64,000 nucleotides of DNA from an uncultured Alphaproteobacteria bacterium (GCA_937142855.1 CAKZQZ010000121.1:1-64000), one strand, 5' to 3'; positions 1-9,896 are shown, numbered from the stretch's first letter. Translations and numbers: made by a program. Notes: generated by a model not told the origin, from the sequence alone.

Positions 1-624
1 CAATCAGTTATAGATCTCTCAGGTGGTGTGTTGTTTATATTATTATGTTTAACAGCAATTTCTGCAATCATCCTTGGGATGGGTATGACAACTACAGCAG
101 TTTATATAACTGTTGCCGCGCTTATAGTGCCTTCTTTGATAGAGGCAGGTATTATCCCAATTGCAGCACATATGTTTGCATTTTATTTTGGAGTTGTTTC
201 TACAATTACTCCTCCAGTGGCTTTAGCCTCATTTGCAGGTGCTGCTATTGCCAAATCACCTCCAATGGCTACTGCTGTAGAGTCCAGCAAGGTTGGAATT
301 GCAAAATATATTGTTCCATTTGCATTTGTATATAACCCTTCATTATTAATGCAAGGGCCTATTATATGGAGTATTTATAGCCTTGTCGCTGTCCTCTTAG
401 CTTATTGGCTAATGACATTTGGGCTTGAGGGTTGGTTTAATGGAGCTTTAAATGTCTACAAGAGAATTTTGGCTTTTGTTGGTTCTATAATGCTTTTAAT
501 GCCTCCCTTAGAGATAATTTATGGAATAAATGGTCTGTATTATAATATTGTTGGAGTATTAATTTTATTGGTTATCTATTTTTTACAAGGTAAGCTAAAT
601 TTCAAAATGAAGACTGTGTCATGA
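1..624 (+). CDS. TRAP transporter fused permease (4TM/12TM-type), C-terminal part, 5' end outside window
   Basis: Frame is open from base 1 (QSVIDLSGGVLFILLCLTAISAIILGMGMTTTAVYI); motif typical of TRAP fused permeases. Confidence 0.85.
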   Translation, partial: QSVIDLSGGVLFILLCLTAISAIILGMGMTTTAVYITVAALIVPSLIEAGIIPIAAHMFAFYFGVVSTITPPVALASFAGAAIAKSPPMATAVESSKVGIAKYIVPFAFVYNPSLLMQGPIIWSIYSLVAVLLAYWLMTFGLEGWFNGALNVYKRILAFVGSIMLLMPPLEIIYGINGLYYNIVGVLILLVIYFLQGKLNFKMKTVS

Positions 625-806
625 ATAAAATTTTTCTTGGTAAACCCTTACATTGGTTAATGATTTCATTAACAACTATTGTAATTTTTGCTTGCGGATT
701 AAATAAAATGCACGTTAGTGATTTTAATTTATTCATTTCGATTGTATTTATTTCTGTGGCCTTATTAATTTTGTTAATTTTAAAGACATCAAAACAAAAA
801 AATTGA
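621..806 (+). CDS. small hydrophobic (two-TM) protein of unknown function
   Basis: 61 aa ORF overlapping the TRAP permease stop (ATGA); two hydrophobic segments. Confidence 0.55.
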   Translation: MNKIFLGKPLHWLMISLTTIVIFACGLNKMHVSDFNLFISIVFISVALLILLILKTSKQKN

Positions 807-863
807 TTACATTACATTTATTGTTATTGTCAAAATTTAAAAATTTTATGTAATGGGTTTTTT

Positions 864-2426
864 ATGAGCAACACAAAAGAATTAGATATTCTTTTAGAAG
901 CTAACAAAATTAATAAAAAATTTGGTAACTTTACAGCCAACAAAGATATTGATATTTCCATCTTAAAAGGAGAAATTCACGCTCTTTTAGGAGAAAATGG
1001 AGCAGGAAAATCAACGCTTGTTAAAATATTATATGGTATATTAAAGCCTGAATCTGGAACTATAAAAATTAATAATGAGGAGATCACAATTTCCTCTCCT
1101 AACGTGGCTAGGAAAAATGGAATAGGAATGGTTTTCCAACATTTTTCACTATTTCCAGCTCTTACAGTTGCTGAGAATATTTTAATAGCACTTGATCAAA
1201 AAATAAAATTTAAAGATTTAATTTTACGAATTAAAGAACTTTCAACAGAATGGGAATTATTTATTGACCCTTTAAAAATTGTAAGTGAGCTATCGGTTGG
1301 TGAACAACAAAGAGTAGAAATTATAAGATGCTTAATGCAAAATCCCAAATTACTAATTATGGATGAACCAACCTCAGTTTTAACACCTCAAGAAATTGAA
1401 AACCTTTTCAAAATATTAAAACGTCTTGCTTCTTCAGGCTGCTCTATTTTATATATAAGTCACAAATTAGAAGAAATAATAGAACTAGCTAATAAGGTTA
1501 CCATTCTTAAATCTGGCAAATCAATAGCTACCATCGATGCAAAAAATACTACTACCAAATACTTAGCTGAAACAATGGTTGGCAAAGAGATAACCACCCT
1601 AAAAAAAGTACAATCAAAAAATTTATCTAAGGGCATTGCCCTAGAGATAAGAAATCTTAATAAAGCCAATACAAGCGATTTTGGAATTTCTCTTACAAAT
1701 ATAAATGTAACAGTCAATTATGGTGAAATATTAGGAATAGCAGGAATAGCGGGTAATGGCCAAACTGAGCTAATGGAAATTTTAAGTGGTGAAACTATTT
1801 GCGATAAAGAAGATCAAATATTCTTGGATGGCGTTCCTATCGGTTTCGAAGATATTACCAAAAGAAGAAAGTTAGGTATTGAAACTATCCCAGAAGAACG
1901 CACCCTTCACGCAACTGTTCCAAATTTAAAAATTAATGAGAATACATTTCTTACTTATTTCCCAAAATATAATCAAAATAGAAGCTTTATAGGTAAAATT
2001 TTAAATAATCCTGAAAATAGTCTTGTTGAGAGCGAGCAAATAATTAAGGAAAATGACGTGAGATGTCCTGAACCTAACCCAATGGCTAGCCAATTGTCAG
2101 GTGGTAATTTACAAAAATTTATTTTAGGCAGGTCATTAGCAAACAATCCAAAAGTTGCAATATTTTCTCAACCCACTTGGGGAGTAGATATTGGGGCAGC
2201 GACAACCATCAGACAAAAATTACTGAATCTTTCTCAAACGGGAAAAGCTGTAATTCTTATCAGCCAAGATCTAGAAGAAATTTTCCAACTATCTGATAAA
2301 ATTGCTGTCCTTAATAATGGAAATTTGAGTGAAGTTTTAAGTGCTAATGATATTTCTGCTGCAAATGTTGGGTTGTTAATGGGAGGAAACTCTAAATCAC
2401 AGAATGATCAGGAGGAAAGTAAATGA
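864..2426 (+). CDS. ABC transporter ATP-binding protein, BMP/nucleoside uptake type (two NBDs)
   Basis: Walker A GENGAGKST, LSVGEQQR signature, second NBD with LSGGNLQKFILGR; followed by two permeases and a BMP lipoprotein-like SBP. Confidence 0.92.
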   Translation: MSNTKELDILLEANKINKKFGNFTANKDIDISILKGEIHALLGENGAGKSTLVKILYGILKPESGTIKINNEEITISSPNVARKNGIGMVFQHFSLFPALTVAENILIALDQKIKFKDLILRIKELSTEWELFIDPLKIVSELSVGEQQRVEIIRCLMQNPKLLIMDEPTSVLTPQEIENLFKILKRLASSGCSILYISHKLEEIIELANKVTILKSGKSIATIDAKNTTTKYLAETMVGKEITTLKKVQSKNLSKGIALEIRNLNKANTSDFGISLTNINVTVNYGEILGIAGIAGNGQTELMEILSGETICDKEDQIFLDGVPIGFEDITKRRKLGIETIPEERTLHATVPNLKINENTFLTYFPKYNQNRSFIGKILNNPENSLVESEQIIKENDVRCPEPNPMASQLSGGNLQKFILGRSLANNPKVAIFSQPTWGVDIGAATTIRQKLLNLSQTGKAVILISQDLEEIFQLSDKIAVLNNGNLSEVLSANDISAANVGLLMGGNSKSQNDQEESK

Positions 2427-3499
2427 TTACTTTTACTCCTAGAGATAAAGTTTCAAACTATTGGACACTAATTGGCCCTATACTATCAATCATTCTTACT
2501 GTTATCTTTGGCTTGTTGATTTTTACATTTCTTGGTTTTGATCCAGCTGAAACGTTGTACCAAATTTTCATTTCTCCTTTTTCGAGAATAGATAGAGTAA
2601 GTGATATTTTTGTTAAAGCTTGTCCACTAATAATAGTAGGGATTGGATTAATGTTTTGCTTTAAAGCCAATGTTTGGAATATTGGGGCAGAAGGGCAGTT
2701 TATAATGGGAACATTACTAGCTGGAGCATTTGCGTTATTATTCCCAAATGTTGAAACAAAGCTATTGATAATATGCATGTTATTTATTGGTTTTATAGGA
2801 GGAGCATTATGGGCATTCATACCCGCAATCCTCAAAACAAGACTAAATGTTAATGAGATTTTAGTTAGCTTAATGCTTGTATATGTAGCAATGCTGTTTA
2901 TTGATTTTATCGTTAGAGGTCCTTTAAGAGACCCTATGAGTTTTGGATTTCCATTATCAAAACCATATCCTGAAGGAGCATTGATAAATAAAATTTCGTT
3001 CCCTGGAATAGGCTACCTAGGACAATTACACTATGGAATTTTATTCATCATCTTTTTAATTCCTCTGACATGGATTTTTATTAACAAAACATTAGGTGGT
3101 TTCAAAATTAATGTTTTAGGCTCAGCTCCAAAGGCGGCAAGATTTGCTGGTTTCAGTAAAGATAAAATAACAATGACTGTTTTATTATTATCAGGTGGAT
3201 TAGCAGGTGTTGCTGGCGTAATAGAAGTTTCAGCTAATATTGGTCAACTTCAACCAGAAGTATCTTTTGGGTATGGTTTCACAGCTATTATAGTTGCATT
3301 TCTAGGAAGATTAAGTCCCGTTGGAATCTTGTTTGCCGGTGTAATAATAGCAACTGTTAAATTAGGTGCAGATAACGCACAAATGACTATGGGAATTCCA
3401 AAAGTAGTAACCGGATTATTTGAAGGAATTCTTCTTTTCTTCCTTTTAACAGGAGAAACACTTCAAAAATATAAAATTAAGTGGTCGTGGAATAAATAA
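2423..3499 (+). CDS. ABC transporter permease (BMP/nucleoside type)
   Basis: ANVWNIGAEGQFIMGTL motif and TM pattern; overlaps the ATPase stop. Confidence 0.9.
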   Translation: MITFTPRDKVSNYWTLIGPILSIILTVIFGLLIFTFLGFDPAETLYQIFISPFSRIDRVSDIFVKACPLIIVGIGLMFCFKANVWNIGAEGQFIMGTLLAGAFALLFPNVETKLLIICMLFIGFIGGALWAFIPAILKTRLNVNEILVSLMLVYVAMLFIDFIVRGPLRDPMSFGFPLSKPYPEGALINKISFPGIGYLGQLHYGILFIIFLIPLTWIFINKTLGGFKINVLGSAPKAARFAGFSKDKITMTVLLLSGGLAGVAGVIEVSANIGQLQPEVSFGYGFTAIIVAFLGRLSPVGILFAGVIIATVKLGADNAQMTMGIPKVVTGLFEGILLFFLLTGETLQKYKIKWSWNK

Positions 3500-3501
3500 A
3501 T

Positions 3502-4413
3502 ATGGAATCATTAATTTTAACTATAATTGCAACTTCCATACCCCTGTTAATGGCAGCAATAGGTGAGTTAGTTACTGAAAAAAGTGGTGTTTTAAATCTT
3601 GGTGTTGAAGGAATGATGCTTAGTGGAGCTGTAGGAGCATTAGGAGCTGTCTTATGGCTTGAGAATCCTTATTTTGGGATAATTGCTGGAGCTATGTCTG
3701 GATTATTTATGGCATGTATTTTTTCTGTATTTACGATTAATTTTATGACTAACCAAGTTGCGACAGGTCTAGGGTTAACAATTTTTGCTACCGGACTAAC
3801 TGGTCTAGCAGGTGCGCCGTTAGTTGGAAAAACAATCCCTTCTCTACCAAAGATAGAGATATTCCTATTATCTGACATCCCCTTTATCGGTAATATTTTA
3901 TTCAAACAAGATTTAGTTGCTTATTTGTCGATAGGCATAATTATTTTAATAACTTATTTCTTAAAATATTCTAAGCCTGGTATCATACTAAGAGCTGTTG
4001 GTGATAATCATACAAGTGCGCATTCAGTGGGATACCCTGTAAAAAAAATTCGTTGGTATGCAACATGTTTTGGTGGCATGTGTGCTGGCGTTGGTGGCGC
4101 ATATATACCTCTGGTTTTAACACCCCATTGGTCAGAAGGAATGACAGCTGGTAGAGGATGGATTGCGCTAGCTCTTGTCGTTTTTGCATCCTGGATTCCT
4201 TGGAGAATAATTGTAGGCGCATTAATATTTGGAGGTATTACAATTGCTCAACTAGTTGGACAAGCTAGAGGGTGGGCTATTCCTTCTCAAATTCTTTCTA
4301 TGATGCCATATTTAGCGACAATAATTGCCTTAACCATAATATCAAGTAGGATTTCTAAAAATAATAGTGTTGTTCCTGCTTCTCTTGGTAAACCTTTTTT
4401 TGATACTCAATAA
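3502..4413 (+). CDS. ABC transporter permease (BMP/nucleoside type)
   Basis: GVLNLGVEGMMLSGAVGAL motif; operon position. Confidence 0.9.
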   Translation: MESLILTIIATSIPLLMAAIGELVTEKSGVLNLGVEGMMLSGAVGALGAVLWLENPYFGIIAGAMSGLFMACIFSVFTINFMTNQVATGLGLTIFATGLTGLAGAPLVGKTIPSLPKIEIFLLSDIPFIGNILFKQDLVAYLSIGIIILITYFLKYSKPGIILRAVGDNHTSAHSVGYPVKKIRWYATCFGGMCAGVGGAYIPLVLTPHWSEGMTAGRGWIALALVVFASWIPWRIIVGALIFGGITIAQLVGQARGWAIPSQILSMMPYLATIIALTIISSRISKNNSVVPASLGKPFFDTQ

Positions 4414-4521
4414 AAATGTCAAAATAAAATGCATTAAAAAAATTTAATCAAAAATTTAGTTTTTTTTATTGTTATTTTGTAGATTCATTCTAGAATTTTT
4501 AGATCAATTTAGGAGTTTGAA

Positions 4522-5628
4522 ATGTTAAAATTTTGTAAACGTATTTTTTCACTGTTTGCACTAAGTGCATCAGTTATTTTTTTTATAGTCACTAATTCTT
4601 TTGCTAGTCCAACAAAAGTAGGCTTTGTATATCTTACAACACCTGGTGATCATGGGTGGACATACGCACACGAACTTGGAAAACAAATGGTTGAAAAACG
4701 ATTTGGTAACGATGTTAAAATATCTGTTGTAGAAAATGTGCCTGAAGGTCCAGACGCGACACGTGTAATTAGAGAATTAGCAAAACAAGGTAATGAAATT
4801 ATTTTCACAACATCATTTGGTTACATGGAACCTACATTAAAAGTAGCTAAAGAATTTCCAAATATAAAATTTGAGCATATTACAGGTTATAAAAGATCAA
4901 AAAATGTTGCTACTGGAAATATACGTTTTTATGAAGGTAGATATATTCAAGGTGTTGTTGCTGGTTTGATGACCAAAACAAACAAGATTGGATATATAGG
5001 TGCTTATCCAATTGCTGAGGTTATAATGGGGATTAACGCATTTGCACAAGGGTTAAGATCAGTAAACAAAGATGCATCTATTTCAGTGATATGGGCTAAC
5101 ACTTGGTATGATCCTGTTAAAGAAGCTGATGCTGCCAAGGTACACATAGCAGAGGGTGCCGATATTTTAGCTCAGCATACAGACTCACCTGCTATGCTTC
5201 AAATTGCAGAAAAGAATGGTGCTTTAGGTTTTGGTCAATCTACCGATATGTCAGCGTTTGCACCAAAAGCTCAATTATTTGCTTCTGAAAATAATTGGGG
5301 ACCTTACTACATCAAAAAAATCGAACAACTACAGAATGGTAAATGGAATACAGGTGATGGGCCTGATCATTGGGCTGGAAATGAATGGGGAGGAATTAGC
5401 TCCGATATGCTTACAATTTCTAAATTCCAAAATATGCCTGATTCAGTAGCCAAAAAGGCAGAAGAAGCTGTTAATGGGATTAAGAACGGCTCTATCAAAA
5501 TTTTTGCAGGACCATTAGTTGATAATACTGGTAAAGAAATTATTCCAGCTGGTAAAACTCTTGATGATGGCGCTTTGTGGGGCATGAACTACTACCTCAA
5601 AGGTGTTAATGGAAAAGTTCCTGGTTAA
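4522..5628 (+). CDS. BMP family ABC transporter substrate-binding protein
   Basis: Signal peptide then KVGFVYLTTPGDHGWTYAHELG...FATSFGYMEP-like BMP pattern. Confidence 0.92.
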   Translation: MLKFCKRIFSLFALSASVIFFIVTNSFASPTKVGFVYLTTPGDHGWTYAHELGKQMVEKRFGNDVKISVVENVPEGPDATRVIRELAKQGNEIIFTTSFGYMEPTLKVAKEFPNIKFEHITGYKRSKNVATGNIRFYEGRYIQGVVAGLMTKTNKIGYIGAYPIAEVIMGINAFAQGLRSVNKDASISVIWANTWYDPVKEADAAKVHIAEGADILAQHTDSPAMLQIAEKNGALGFGQSTDMSAFAPKAQLFASENNWGPYYIKKIEQLQNGKWNTGDGPDHWAGNEWGGISSDMLTISKFQNMPDSVAKKAEEAVNGIKNGSIKIFAGPLVDNTGKEIIPAGKTLDDGALWGMNYYLKGVNGKVPG

Positions 5629-5639
5629 TTAAAATGTTG

Positions 5640-5663
5640 GGTAGCCATAGCAATATGGCTACC
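5640..5663 (+). terminator. strong hairpin after BMP operon, 10-bp perfect stem with GCAA tetraloop
   Basis: GGTAGCCATA-GCAA-TATGGCTACC directly 3' of the SBP gene; the downstream U tract is weak. Confidence 0.6.
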
Positions 5664-5675
5664 TTCCTAATTTCA

Positions 5676-6389
5676 ATGTTCTTCAAACCTCAAAAAAATT
5701 GTTTTTTAATATTTTTTTTCCTTATACTAATTACTTTCTCAACATCAAGTTTTGCAAAAGTTAATATTTCTGAAGTTACTAATGAAATATTTATTTTAGA
5801 TATTTATGGAAAACGCTATGTTTTAGATAATACAAAACAAATAAAAAAAGGTGATTATTTAAAAACTAGAAAAAAACCTGCCTATATAATACTCAATGAT
5901 AAAACAAAAATTTGTTTAGCTGCTAACACCTCTCTTAAGATATTAAATTTAAAAAATATAGATGATAAAATTGAAATTTCATTAGGTTTTAATAAGGGAG
6001 TTTTATTATTAGAAATGAATGAAGATCAATCTAATATTTACAATCTGCATTTTTCTTCTTACCAATTGAATGACTTAAGAAGTGATATTATATTGTCTAA
6101 CAAAAAGAAATTGGAATTGATTAATTTTGAAGGGCAATTAAAGTTTTATTCAAAAATCTCTAAAAAAATTAATAAAGCTGAAGCGTACAAAGCTTATGAA
6201 TTGAGGCCTAACGCAGATATGAAAATTTCTTCTGAGCTTTTAAATCTAGATCAATTCAACCAAAAATTTCTTGGTAATTGTGAAAAAGATTTACCAAAAT
6301 TTTCTACAATAAAGAAAAAAAATTTGGAAATGCAATATGGTTGCATTACTCAAAATGGCCGGCTAGTTTGTGGTAATCGCTATAAATAA
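5676..6389 (+). CDS. exported protein with FecR-like domain, function unknown
   Basis: ORF track starts at 5634, but that start lies within the hairpin; the ATG at 5676 gives a clean signal peptide (MFFKPQKNCFLIFFFLILITFSTSSFA). KKGDYLKTRKKPAYIILNDKTKICLAANTSL resembles FecR domains. Confidence 0.65.
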   Translation: MFFKPQKNCFLIFFFLILITFSTSSFAKVNISEVTNEIFILDIYGKRYVLDNTKQIKKGDYLKTRKKPAYIILNDKTKICLAANTSLKILNLKNIDDKIEISLGFNKGVLLLEMNEDQSNIYNLHFSSYQLNDLRSDIILSNKKKLELINFEGQLKFYSKISKKINKAEAYKAYELRPNADMKISSELLNLDQFNQKFLGNCEKDLPKFSTIKKKNLEMQYGCITQNGRLVCGNRYK

Positions 6390-6394
6390 TATAA

Positions 6395-7138
6395 TTAAAA
6401 ATTTAAATAAATAATTCTTACAGCTATAAAAGCTAGAAGTATCAAAGTAATTTTATCAAACTTTTCCTTGGAAACACTTTTAGCAATCCAGGATCCTATA
6501 GGCATAAATGATAGTAATACAATTGTTGAAACTAAACTTGCTATAATAATTTCAAAATTTAAAAAATCATAATAATATAAAGTTGGCATTTGGAATATTG
6601 ACATCACCCCAAAATAAACAGAAATTGTTGGTATAAACTGGTTACGTTCTAATTTCATGGCATTTAAAAATGTTATTGAAATTGGTGCAGACAATCCAGC
6701 AGTCCCCTGAAGGACTCCACCTGCAGCTCCTAGAATGAATACTAACTTAGTTGCTTTTTCATACATTAATTTCCAGGATGGAACAATTAGCTTAAGAAAA
6801 ATATAAATAATTACAATGAAGGCAACTGATAAAGTTAAAATTTTTATTGATAGTTTTGCTAGTAAAATTGTTCCAACAAAAGCTCCAATACCCCCTCCTA
6901 CAGCAAAAGAAATAGTAAAAAAAGATGGAAGAATAGTTTTACGATATTGATAAATTTGACCTATATTTGTTAATAAATTAGGTATCACCATAATTATTAC
7001 AGCTACTCTTACATCATAAAACGCAGCAATAACAGGAATAGTAACAATAGGTGCGCCCGCTCCAGTTGCACCTTTAAGAATTCCACCTAGTGCAAAAGCA
7101 ATTAATATAGCTATTATTGTTATTGTATCAAAAATCAA
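6395..7138 (-). CDS. TauE/SafE family sulfite exporter-like permease
   Basis: GGILKGATGAGAPIVTIPVIAAF and GGVLQGTAGLSAPI repeats. Confidence 0.88.
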   Translation of the reverse strand: MIFDTITIIAILIAFALGGILKGATGAGAPIVTIPVIAAFYDVRVAVIIMVIPNLLTNIGQIYQYRKTILPSFFTISFAVGGGIGAFVGTILLAKLSIKILTLSVAFIVIIYIFLKLIVPSWKLMYEKATKLVFILGAAGGVLQGTAGLSAPISITFLNAMKLERNQFIPTISVYFGVMSIFQMPTLYYYDFLNFEIIIASLVSTIVLLSFMPIGSWIAKSVSKEKFDKITLILLAFIAVRIIYLNF

Positions 7139-7150
7139 AAGAAAGAAACT

Positions 7151-8122
7151 TTAAAGTTTTAAAACTAATTTTCCAAAATGTTGATTATCTCTCATGAAAC
7201 TTAGAGCGTTCTCAACATCCTTAAAATCAAATACCTTTTCTACTGGCAGAGATAATTCTCCAGACACTACTAAATTCTCAAAATCATTCCACATTTTTGA
7301 GTAAACATCTCTTATTTCATCTATCGACCTAGTACGAAAAGTTACGCCTTCGTAATTTATTCTTCTCAAAGCATGAATATCACAATTAAAGTCTGTACTA
7401 CCACCAGCTAATCTTCCAACATTAACAATCTTGCCTTTAATTTTGGTGGCCTGCATGTTTTGATTTACAGTATATCCTGACAACTGATCAACAACTAAAT
7501 CTACGCCTTGACCGTCAGTTGCAGATAAAACTTGATTTACCCAGTCTGAATCTTTTGAATTTAAAACCAAATCAGCACCTAATGATTTTAATTTTTCAAA
7601 TTTATTTGCTTTTGTTGAAGTCCCTATTACAATTTTAGCTTCTAGATGTTTTGCTATTTGCAAGCCCATCAAACCAACGCCTGAACTTGCTCCTTGAATT
7701 AAAATTGATTGTCCTTTAGTAAAATTTCCAACAGTTAATATTGCATTATGCATAGTAGCAAGGGCTATAGGATAAGTGCTTGCTTTTAAATAATCCATAT
7801 TATTATTTGGAATTTTTATAACTCTTCCATGATCAGCGACAGCGTATTCAGCCCAAGCTGATGATCCAGAACACATAACCCTGTCACCGACAGAGTAACC
7901 TTTAACGTCGTTACCAAATTCAACTACCTCACCTGAAAACTCCATACCAACAATGGTTCCAGGCCCTCCAGAAGCTCCATGAGCACCTCCATCAGCAACA
8001 ACTAAATCGGCTCTGTTCAATCCACATGCATAAACTTTAACAAGAATTTCATTGTGTTTAGGTGTAGGTGTCTCTACATCTTTAACACTCACACCTTCTT
8101 TAGTGACTACAACAGCTTTCAT
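7151..8122 (-). CDS. zinc-type alcohol dehydrogenase / quinone oxidoreductase-like (MDR superfamily)
   Basis: MKAVVVTKEG start, QGASSGVGLMGLQIAKHL Rossmann motif. ORF track start is 8137. Confidence 0.85.
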   Translation of the reverse strand: MKAVVVTKEGVSVKDVETPTPKHNEILVKVYACGLNRADLVVADGGAHGASGGPGTIVGMEFSGEVVEFGNDVKGYSVGDRVMCSGSSAWAEYAVADHGRVIKIPNNNMDYLKASTYPIALATMHNAILTVGNFTKGQSILIQGASSGVGLMGLQIAKHLEAKIVIGTSTKANKFEKLKSLGADLVLNSKDSDWVNQVLSATDGQGVDLVVDQLSGYTVNQNMQATKIKGKIVNVGRLAGGSTDFNCDIHALRRINYEGVTFRTRSIDEIRDVYSKMWNDFENLVVSGELSLPVEKVFDFKDVENALSFMRDNQHFGKLVLKL

Positions 8123-8142
8123 TATAAGCCCTTTCAATTAAA

Positions 8143-8901
8143 TTATGATCTAGCTTCCTTTAGTTTATTCCCTATACCCTCAGCATATATTCTTATATCA
8201 CTTGCTAAAGTTGCTAAATCATATCCGCTAGAGAGCTTCTCTTTTAGATAAGATGGAGATAAACAATGTATTCCAACTTTTATATTATTATTTTTACATG
8301 CATTTTCTATTTTTTTAATTGCTTCAATCATTTCAGGCTCTTGTCTATCTAAACCTGGTTTATAACCCATTGAAATACTGAGATCAGACGGTCCAATATA
8401 AATTCCTGTCAAACCTTCAGTAGCTGCTATTTTTTCAACATTTTCTAAAGCTTCAACTGTTTCTATCATAGCAAATGAAATAATATTATCATTGGCTTCA
8501 TCATGATAGTTTGGGCCGTGAACCATCATAGCTCTTGTTGGTCCAGAACTTCTATATCCTAATGGCGCGTATCGAGTAGCACCAACAAAATTTATAGCGT
8601 CGTCAGGCGTGTTTATCATAGGGCATACAATACCTAATGCTCCTGCATCTAGAGCTTTCATTATTATACCGGGTTCATTCCAAGGGACTCTTACCATTGG
8701 TGTTTTTCCAGAACCAGATATAACTTGGAGCATATTAAGTGCTGCCTGATAATCAACTAAACCATGCTGCATGTCTATTGTTATTGAGTCGAAGTCATTC
8801 ATTGACATCATTTCGGCCGTTACTGTGTTAGGAATAGAACACCAAGCATTAATAGCACCTTTACTATTCTCCCAACAATTTCTTAAAGTTTGTTGTTTCA
8901 T
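8143..8901 (-). CDS. HpcH/HpaI aldolase/citrate lyase family protein
   Basis: FDSITIDMQHGLVDYQAAL, PMVRVPWNEPGIIMKALDAGALGIVCPMINT. Confidence 0.9.
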   Translation of the reverse strand: MKQQTLRNCWENSKGAINAWCSIPNTVTAEMMSMNDFDSITIDMQHGLVDYQAALNMLQVISGSGKTPMVRVPWNEPGIIMKALDAGALGIVCPMINTPDDAINFVGATRYAPLGYRSSGPTRAMMVHGPNYHDEANDNIISFAMIETVEALENVEKIAATEGLTGIYIGPSDLSISMGYKPGLDRQEPEMIEAIKKIENACKNNNIKVGIHCLSPSYLKEKLSSGYDLATLASDIRIYAEGIGNKLKEARS

Positions 8902-8912
8902 TATGTTATCTC

Positions 8913-9896
8913 CTACAAAACATTTTTATTAATAATTACGTCTGGATCTACTTTGTTATCAAATACATCAAGTACATTTTGAACAGCTTGTTTTGACATT
9001 CTTATAGTTGCTTCTTGTGTGACTCCTGCAATATGGGGAGATAGAAGAATATTATCCAAACCAAAAAGAGGATTTGATGATGTTGATGGTTCGTCATCAT
9101 AAACATCTAAGCCAGCTGAACGAATTTTGTTATTTATTAATGCATCGTATAATGCTTTTTCATTTACTATACCGCCTCTAGCACAATTTATTAAAATAGA
9201 AGTGCTTTTCATCGCATCAAACTCTTGAACTGAAAACATATCAGTAGTTTCTTTTGTCTTTGGACAATGCAACGTAACGGCATCCATTTGAGGTAAAATA
9301 TTTCTAAAATCATCTACATAGTGAGCGCCAGATCTTTTTATGTCTGCATCATCAACATATGGATCATAAACAAAAACATTCATATCAAAAGCCAATGCTC
9401 TTTTTACTAATTTTGATCCTATTCTACCATATCCAATGACAAGTAAACTTTTTTCAGCAAGATCCCATGCTCTTATATTCCAGCGAGTACTCCAGTCAGC
9501 TTTCCTTGCAAATTCATCATAATAAAATACATTTTTAGAAAGAGCTAACAACATGAACATGGCATGCTCTGCAACAGAAATCATATTTGAATGCGCTGCT
9601 ATTGCAAGTGGGATATTACAATCATTTAAAGCGTCCACATCAACAGAATCATAACCAACACCGTGTCTAGAAACTACTTTCAAATTTTTTGAGTTTTCAA
9701 TAATTTTTCTAGAAATATTAGCAGTCCTAACAGTAATGCCATGAACATCTTTAGCAGCTTCCAAAATTTCATTTTCATCTGCTGACATTATTGTGATGGG
9801 TTCAATATCATCTCTCGCCAATAATAATTTTTTCCCTTCTTCATGAAGGCCTTGGACCATTAAAACTTTTTTTTTGTTGGTATTTTTAATATTCAT
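8913..9896 (-). CDS. D-isomer specific 2-hydroxyacid dehydrogenase (phosphoglycerate dehydrogenase-like)
   Basis: VIGYGRIGSKLVKRALAFDM, NCARGGIVNEKALYDAL, LLSPHIAGVT. Confidence 0.9.
   Translation of the reverse strand: MNIKNTNKKKVLMVQGLHEEGKKLLLARDDIEPITIMSADENEILEAAKDVHGITVRTANISRKIIENSKNLKVVSRHGVGYDSVDVDALNDCNIPLAIAAHSNMISVAEHAMFMLLALSKNVFYYDEFARKADWSTRWNIRAWDLAEKSLLVIGYGRIGSKLVKRALAFDMNVFVYDPYVDDADIKRSGAHYVDDFRNILPQMDAVTLHCPKTKETTDMFSVQEFDAMKSTSILINCARGGIVNEKALYDALINNKIRSAGLDVYDDEPSTSSNPLFGLDNILLSPHIAGVTQEATIRMSKQAVQNVLDVFDNKVDPDVIINKNVL

Noticed and set aside
45-335. 96-aa ORF in an alternate frame of the TRAP permease
   Set aside because: Cys/Tyr-rich frame-shifted reading of a clear TM protein.
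2458-2835. 125-aa minus-strand ORF opposite the BMP permease
   Set aside because: Shadow of a hydrophobic membrane protein gene.
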